From: Tetraselmis striata
Taxonomy: Eukaryota > Chlorophyta > Chlorodendrophyceae > Chlorodendrales > Chlorodendraceae
Direction of reading: 5' to 3'
Length of the DNA: 64,000 nucleotides
Assembly (NCBI GenBank): GCA_006384855.1
Contig: VCJN01000113.1
Location: 124,001-188,000, forward strand
Shown here: positions 57,439 through 64,000 of the stretch, in pieces
Layout: each line of letters starts with the position of its first letter
Numbering within the stretch: the stretch's first letter is position 1
Notes under the pieces: generated by a model
The model's database searches: none
Told to the model about the DNA's origin: nothing
Seen by the model: the letters and a program-made list of their open reading frames with translations, nothing else
Made by a program: the position numbers and the translations under genes

Positions 57439-60400
57439 TGGGTAAGGGCGGCTAACGGGCGCTACGTGGGCGGGCAGGCGGTGGGAGCGGGGCGAGCGAG
57501 GTAGGCCAATCCGCGACGGCGGCGGCGGTATGGTTGCTCCCGTGAGACTTGCGCGCATTGGCGGAGGGACCGCCGAGAGCGCCACTCCTGCCTGCTTGGC
57601 CCGAACACTGACCGCAAGAGTAACTGCTGGCTTGCAAGGACGCGCGGACTGCTATGGCTAGTGTGCCAGGCCTTCGCGATCAGCTCCACCGTGACGTCAA
57701 GTCGCGCAGCCGGTACCAGCACGCGATAGTCGTTAAGGATTAAGGATTTCTGTGTCAAGCAGAAGCGCGCATATACAAGTAGTCGATAATGGATCAATGA
57801 TACCCACCCCGTGTTTATGCACCAGTACGGGTACGTTGTCATCCTATATATGTATGAGCGTATGACCGTGCTGGGCGGTGCTGCGCGGCGCCGAACGCAA
57901 ATATACGATTCAGAGCAAGCCAGGGTACATCCAGGGTTCACATGCGCGGGTAGGGCGACCTGTCTCGATGATACCCTGCAATCAGCAGCATAAATCACCC
58001 CCTTAATAAGGATTATTTTATTCACCTTTCCCGAAATACAGTCGAAATAATAAATAGAGTCGAAATAATGGAAAGTGGAACAATTTAAATTCGGCCCGGA
58101 GTCGGTAGTATTCCGCGCCGACTACCGCGGTATCATCGTATCATCGCGCGTCATATCGACATCGGTGGTACGTTTTAGTACGGGTTCCGTATACTGCCCT
58201 TGGCTCGATGGCGCGATGGTGGACGGACCGGTCACATCACGCGAACACGCCATTTGGGAGTCGTGTGACATGAAAATTGCCATCGCGTCAGCGCGTCACC
58301 GCATGGCGGAGGTCGGACTATGCGCACGACGACAAAGTGCGGAGGCCTGCGCAGCACTGACCTACGAGATGCACACCCACCCCTCAACACAACGCACTTA
58401 CGGGTACGAGAACTGCACAAGTAAATGATGCGGCAACTGCCTCGTACGATATCGTTACACGTTGTGTCACCAACCCCAGTCATCCGCACACACCGTGTGG
58501 CACGCCATGGGGCAATGTAGAGAACACACGCCGCATCTTCGGTCGCCATTGCGGTCAGCTAGCTCTCACACGGATCAGACACGAAGGTTGACCAGCGGGG
58601 ACAATGGCATGCTACGACCGTAAGGCTAATAACCCCTCGTCAACTACATGCGCGTGATCCGCGCGAGGCGCAATTACACCGCCCGCTCGCCCGACTGTTC
58701 GCCACTACAGTCGGGCGCGTGTGGCATCAGATTCCACCGACTCAAATCTGCCGTTTTTTTATACAAGGTACGTAGCTAGTGGGTAACCCTTATATGCAAC
58801 TTTTGACCGTGGCGTCTGTGTCGAGTCGCTAGGTATGCTCGCCGGTGCTCTCTCCAACGCACAGGGTGGCGGCGCAGGCTACGCTGTCATGTCAGTGCCT
58901 TTTATTAAGGCGAGATTATGACCCCGTAAAGATATATCATTTTAAAATGCTTTAAACTACACGCAGGTCGCCTGGAATCCGCTCGCACCCACCACCACCG
59001 ATCCTAGTAAGACAACAGTTCACGGCCCTTACACCGAGATAAGCCCGATCCAGCCCTGCGGGTACCCTTAGGGGTTCTGCAAGACCAGCCAACCACCAGT
59101 CGGCACCTAAGTATATGCCCTCCTACGGTCGCTAACATGGTGTACGCCCTCCGATGCGGCATGTGACACCGCGAGGTCGCGATTCGTCAATTCACTAAGA
59201 ACGACCGCGGCAGCCATATACTCGACGACTCGACAGCGATAGAGGTTGGAGATGGCGGAGAGGGGACCTGGTTTCCATGGCGGCGAATTGAAATTGGGTA
59301 TGTGTGCGTGATGTTACCGCTTGGTTCACGGGAGGAAGTGTCACATGTCAGATAGTATTTCGGGGCTCATTCTTAATTTTATTTGTAAATTGGCTCTGCG
59401 ATATGTTGTGACCTAAAACAAATAAAATCTCAAAGACATTTACGCGTCATGTATCGAGGTTGTGAGGAGCCTCGCTACTCAGTGCGAGGCACCACACGTC
59501 GATACAAGGTTCACCACGCCTATTCGCGACCTAATCATGAATAATGATAGATTTGGCTGATAAGATTCATGCCCCGCACCTCCACGGTGGTTGGGAACGT
59601 GCCGTCTACATGCCGGTACATGCCGGTCGATGCCCTCTTGCTTAACTAACCAATACAAAGCTCACACATGCACGCCCTCTTAGAGTGTGTCACACGTCCC
59701 TAAGGCCTACTGCGATGTGATGTATCTCTAGGCTGCATGACATGTCCTCCACACTTGCCGTACTACCCCTTCATGTGACGACTACCAATGACGGCTATGT
59801 GCGCCGATTTATGTTGTCACCACGCACCCCCTCTTTGAGTCGTAGCACCGTCTCGGATCCCAACTATGCCCCATACACGCCCAGAACATGTCCCAAATGG
59901 CGCCCGCCGCCAGCAGGCCACGGCCCACCATGAGCGGAGGATCATGGGTGCGGCATGTCAAGCAGCACCACCCCCACCTCCACCTGGCAAACCCTACCTA
60001 GGATGAAAACTGCGCCCCCCTTTGTAATTCCACCTGCAATTACACTAATGCAGAACGTCCAATAATTACATGTGCATTGAATTACTGTCGCGCGGCGCGC
60101 GCCAGGCTGGGCGTTTGGCTTGCCAGTAGTGTCAAAGCAAGCGGCAGCAGGGGGCTAAGCTGGGTGGCCGGTTGGTGCGGGCCTCGGATCCTGCGACGAC
60201 CGAGGAGTCCTACGACGGGGGGCTTTTCAAATAATACTCATATTAGTCCCGGTAACGCACGTTGGCGCAGCCGGGCAGCATATCTTTGTATGTACGAGAG
60301 GCTGCTAAAAAGAATCCATGTACGACCTCAGCCTTGCGTCGGCTTCTCCGAGATCTGCCTACGGGTGGGAAGGGAGAATCTACGACTCCTTTGGGGGCAG

Positions 60401-62262
60401 CCTACTCGCGAGGGATGTTCGAAATGAAATCATGTTTTCGTACTTTGGTGCGACATGCCCGGCACGGGGGGCATTACAATGCTCGGCACAGCCTTGCACA
60501 ATGGCGGTTGTAACAAATCCAACCGTGGACGGGACCCATGGAGCCGCCCTCGGGCGGCAATCTCGGCCACAAGCGTAGGCAGGTGGTTGCTGCGCGTCGG
60601 GCGATCCGGCACCGGTGTGCTTTAAAATAAAGATCAAAGAGCATACGGCCAGTGAGCGTGCAACGGCGTGTTTTCCCCGCCTTCACCTCCGAACTCCGAG
60701 GACGTCCGGGGATGACACCGCGGGCAACAGCTCAAGGCGGCCGGGGGTTGATCTCAGCAACCCGACGGCCGAGCGGCCTCGCTGCTTTCCCGTGGCCAGC
60801 GCTGGAGCGCGGCGCTAGGGCAAGCTGCGACTTCTTGCGGAGAGTATCGCGGCGAGAACATGCGCATATGCGGCACGGTCACGTGATCACGAGTTCCTGC
60901 GGCCGGGCTAGCGAGTACGGGCTGGCGCCATTGTGCGATCGTAAGCTCCCGTATGTCTCACGTGTAGTGTACCGTACCATCGGTGCAAAATTAGTACATG
61001 TACTGCAACATAGCCACGTGGCCTACAAAGGCTCCGCCATAAATATACGCGCTTTAATTATAGCGGCCCTATGCGGGATGGTGAGGGGCGGGCCCTTCCC
61101 TGATGTTGGGTACAGACAAGTTGTCAAGACGAAAACTTTATTCAGTTGTGTCACAGCGTACAACGTTTCAGCGTACGCATGCGCGCGTACAGGGACTTGC
61201 TTACTTGGCATACCGGCGAATACTCGTCGCCTGTCATACGGGTATCAATTTTAGTACTTGCAGTACTGCGTTGTATGTGTATGCCTGATGTCCAAGCGAG
61301 CAGTCACCCATGGCGCAACGACCAACTGTCTGTCGCTCAGCTCTCACACCTAGAACCACCGACAGACCTAGGGCCCGTACCAACGGCTAACTGCCGCCAA
61401 CCACGGCGCCCGTGCAGACCAATAGCGCGTGGGAAGGCCTAGGGGCTTAGTCGGCTCGCGCGCCCGCGGGATGCTTTAGCATCATGTCGGCGCGCTGCCC
61501 GCCCACTCTTTGGCTTTCCAAACGTCTCATCCCACCCATCTTGTAACCACGCTACTACACCACAAACACCTCGACTCTGTGCACATCCCACCTGCACGTG
61601 CCTCGTCTATTGCTGTCCATCAAGGGCAGTGCAACCTGCTGTCGAGCTGCGAGTGATATCGCGCAGCAAGCAACGGTGGTGAGTCGCGGTTACACCTGTG
61701 TTGTTTGCGTCGTGACGCCCGTCTTGCTTTTACCTCCTGTGAACCCGTCGTACCGACTGCCTGGACTTGTCGACCGACCGACCGACCGACCGATTAGCGT
61801 ACCGAACGTGCCTGATCAGCACTGGCTTGCTTGTTGCCATATGCGAGCAGTCGGTACTGCGCGTCGTCGTCGTCGAGTCGTGTCGTGATACCGTACGCGT
61901 ACGCATATGCGCGCGTGCGGGCACTCGTAGTCCATTCGCGAGAGGCATGTCGTGCGGCACAGGGTGAGGAGTGCTTGACGTATTTCGCGTCGATCGACCA
62001 CACACACACACACCTCTGTCACGCCGAGTAACCAAGCAACTCGCACGCGTGTGTAGTGCCAGCCAATAGGGCCGATGGCACTGTGAGACGTACTTCTACT
62101 GGAGTCATAGGAACCGAGGCCAAGAGTCAGCAAGTCTTAGACAGAGACTTAGAGGCCAGGACACGTACATAAGACCACATGCCTAAGAGTCTGTTAGTTT
62201 ACCATCACCACCCCATTTCTCTTTTTCCTGCGACAGTTGTAACAAATTTCAAACTACCTACA
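57439..62262. other. Long intergenic stretch without recognised genes
   Basis: Only short frames without domains or splice support are present on either strand. The longest (60652-61254 +, 200 codons) has erratic composition and no family likeness. It contains a CGAC tetranucleotide run near 61777-61793 and a (CA)n run near 61999-62013. Probably decayed repeats. Confidence 0.45.
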
Positions 62263-62460
62263 CTACCTCGTACATGTAGGGATGTACGTAGTGCATTTAC
62301 ATCTAGCAAGATGTAGCATTTCACCAATGTTTCCCTTGATGTAAATGCGTATATGTTCACCAGCAGCATACGCCATTGCTTTCATTGTGCCACAAGTAGG
62401 GCCGGCTAGCTCGAGGGAAGATGATGATATATGCCCACATGGCAGCAATCGGTTTCACGA
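62263..62460 (-). repeat. 3' end fragment of the tyrosine-recombinase element
   Basis: On the minus strand it reads GATTGCTGCCATGTGGGCAT, then CCCTCGAGCTAGCCGGCCCT, then GAAACATTGGTGAAATGCTA. These are the same blocks in the same order as 52560-52700, with moderate divergence. The recombinase C-terminus is not recognisable next to it. Confidence 0.6.
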
Positions 62461-63283
62461 CATGTGGCCTGCAGCTTGCGCACAGATAAACCGTCCACCC
62501 GTTCATTAGAACGTTCATTAGAACGCGCTGCTATAATACGTGATTAGTCCAATTGAAGTAGTAGCTAAAACGCGCGGGTCGTACGACTGCTTTCGGTGCG
62601 AGCTACGAAGTTTGCCACTTCGCTTTTTGAAAAATGCTTTGTATCGTGAACTGTGAGGAGGCCACGATACGAGATGGAGTTAACATGAGAACTTTGCGTA
62701 TCCTCGTAAAGTAATAATCGTATTTGGAGCATCTATGAACGAAGACGTAATCGTAGGTGTGCGAGCAATATGTATGGATGTGGCATTATGTATGACGGCG
62801 GTGCGGTGGATGGAACACGACCTACACTATTTAGAGGTATGTGATGCATAGGACGATGGTGATGAGCATGATGGTACCGCCATGGTAAATGAACAATGTA
62901 ATCACAGGTAATGCATATTGTAGTATATTGTGAAGGAGTAGGTATTTGTACATTTTTTATATTTTGAAAAAATCTTATCTCCGACCCAAGCACCCAAGCA
63001 CCCACCCACCATCCAGCCGCCATTATGCGCAAGACCGTGACCACCGTTGTCCGATTGTCGGCACGTCGAGGCCCTATGCTCCCTCCGGAGGCAGGTTAGC
63101 AACGCCATCAACGTGCGCGGGTGTTTGGCATCGTCGGCGAGTTGGTGGACACGGGTGTGTGGCTGTTGAAGTGAGCCGAGGTCGTGCTCCCCGCCACCGA
63201 ATTTGCCAGAGCGATCCGAGTCGAGGCCACCGGTTCCGACTCACCGGGTACCCAGTGCTGCCTCGTTATAAGGGCGGTAGTGG
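62461..63283. other. Intergenic stretch
   Basis: AT-rich to about 62990, then GC-rich sequence that may be the decayed upstream part of the transposase remnant at 63284. No intact frame. Confidence 0.4.
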
Positions 63284-63682
63284 TTGGGCGTCCTGTCCGT
63301 GTTGCCCACTGCGTGCCGCCGGGCATGCAAGGCCAAGGCGTCTATGCGAGTTTTTTGTTACATGGTCGGTGGTCTCCTCGAGCTAGGTTGCACGGCGGCG
63401 GCATGCACCATGCGGATGGGCAAGGCTGCCACCGCACCTGGCTACTCCACCTTGCTCGCCGACGCGTGGTTCGGCTCGGTTAAGGTGTATAAAAGCACAC
63501 TCTACTGCCCCTTTGTGCCCCCTCTCTACTGTCTGCTACTCGTGACGGTCGCGCATGTGGGTGCGTGTGTTGCGGAAACTGGCCCGTACTCGCATTGCGC
63601 GCATGCCGCCGTCGCCGTCGCCAAGTCCGGCCGCCACTTCACTGGCGTGGTGAAGGGTTGCTCCGGCCGGTACCCCATATAG
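63284..63682 (+). pseudogene. PiggyBac/IS4-like transposase fragment
   Basis: The frame contains STLLADAWFGSVK and, about 40 codons later, AVAKSGRHFTGVVKGCSGRYP. The pattern xxADxWFxS...A..L...G..F.GVVK....P is that of the RNase H-fold core of PiggyBac-like (DDE_Tnp_1_7) transposases in algae and oomycetes, where the Asp of AD(S/A)WF is catalytic. The segment between them (VYKSTLYCPFVPPLYC...) looks like an insertion or retained intron starting GTTAAGGTG. Both ends are missing. The frame stops at a minisatellite. Confidence 0.45.
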
Positions 63683-63694
63683 CCTTCATGAGTG

Positions 63695-63821
63695 CAAGCA
63701 TATGCGTGACTGTTGGGAGCATCACATGCCCGCACCCAAGCATATGTGTGACTGTAGGGAGCATCACCTGCCCACCCCCAAGCATATATGCGTGACTGTT
63801 GAGAGCATCACATGCACTGCG
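63695..63821 (+). repeat. 42-bp minisatellite, three copies
   Basis: Units at 63695-63736, 63737-63778 and 63779-63821 share CAAGCATATG-GTGACTGT and GAGCATCAC-TGC with a few substitutions. Confidence 0.9.
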
Positions 63822-64000
63822 GTATGCGGTCGCCCTCCCGCCGCCTGAAGAAAGCCTAGTGTTGAAACTGCGCCACTGCAGTCCCCGCCGCTCCGGTTCA
63901 AGCAACTACCCCCCCCCCCCCCCCCCCCGTAGTTGACTAGGCCCGCTTTCCCCGGGACGACTGTGTAAGAATCAAGTTGAGCTTGTTCTTGTGGCCGCAT
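63822..64000. other. Window edge with a C run
   Basis: A 20-nt C run lies at 63909-63928; no gene can be called before the window ends. Confidence 0.6.

Noticed and set aside
60652..61254. 200-codon plus-strand frame
   Set aside because: Mixed base composition, no GC3 bias like the real genes, and no recognisable family.
61777..61793. CGAC tetranucleotide run and nearby (CA)n as a possible functional element
   Set aside because: Simple microsatellites with no surrounding structure.
1..64000. tRNA, rRNA or CRISPR loci
   Set aside because: No cloverleaf with a T-loop box, no rRNA-like conserved block and no regularly spaced repeats with unique spacers were found by eye; a tRNAscan or Rfam run would be the decisive test.

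Overview
The window looks like nuclear DNA of a green alga (Chlorophyta). The intact genes are GC-rich and broken by many short introns. They include plant-lineage functions: an L-galactose dehydrogenase of the plant ascorbate pathway, an SBP-type (SPL/CRR1-like) regulator and an adenylosuccinate synthetase with a plastid-transit-like leader. TTTAGGG-type telomeric motifs occur, and TGTAA lies downstream of several stop codons. The species was not identified. The oddest genome-wide trait is about three dozen pure C or G runs, many of 15-26 nt; most introns of the housekeeping genes carry one.

Layout. 1-9.3 kb is accessory DNA: decayed ORFs, a broken tyrosine-recombinase gene and a 1.1-kb terminal-inverted-repeat element. 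9.4-13.7 kb (+) is the C-terminal part of an SBP-family gene whose DNA-binding domain is not found upstream. 14-17 kb holds a retroelement remnant and local duplications. 17.3-20.65 kb (-) is adenylosuccinate synthetase (10 exons). 21.9-22.8 kb is a second copy of the inverted-repeat element. 24.0-24.7 kb (+) is ribosomal protein eL31. 28.3-30.0 kb (-) is eIF3 subunit F. 32.6-34.4 kb (+) is an alpha/beta hydrolase. 35.1-45.6 kb (-) reads best as one four-exon gene for a protein of about 2,850 residues: an ankyrin-like start, a large helical region, an FAD-binding monooxygenase-like domain, a Gly/Ala-rich hydrophobic region, and repeated beta-type modules. 47.7-49.2 kb is an imperfect inverted repeat around possible exons. 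50-52.7 kb is a decayed tyrosine-recombinase element. 55.2-57.4 kb (-) is L-galactose dehydrogenase (7 exons). 57.4-64 kb holds only element fragments and short repeats.

The housekeeping genes are unrelated and do not form a pathway. The candidate new biology is the giant fusion protein, the C/G-run introns (present even inside the mobile-element gene at the same place in two copies), introns with GC donors, and telomere-like motifs facing each other inside an intron. Four single-base extra-nucleotide frameshifts interrupt otherwise convincing genes, one of them in the essential adenylosuccinate synthetase, so assembly indels are likely and nearby 'pseudogene' calls need care. All homology statements come from recognising family sequence patterns by eye; no search was run.
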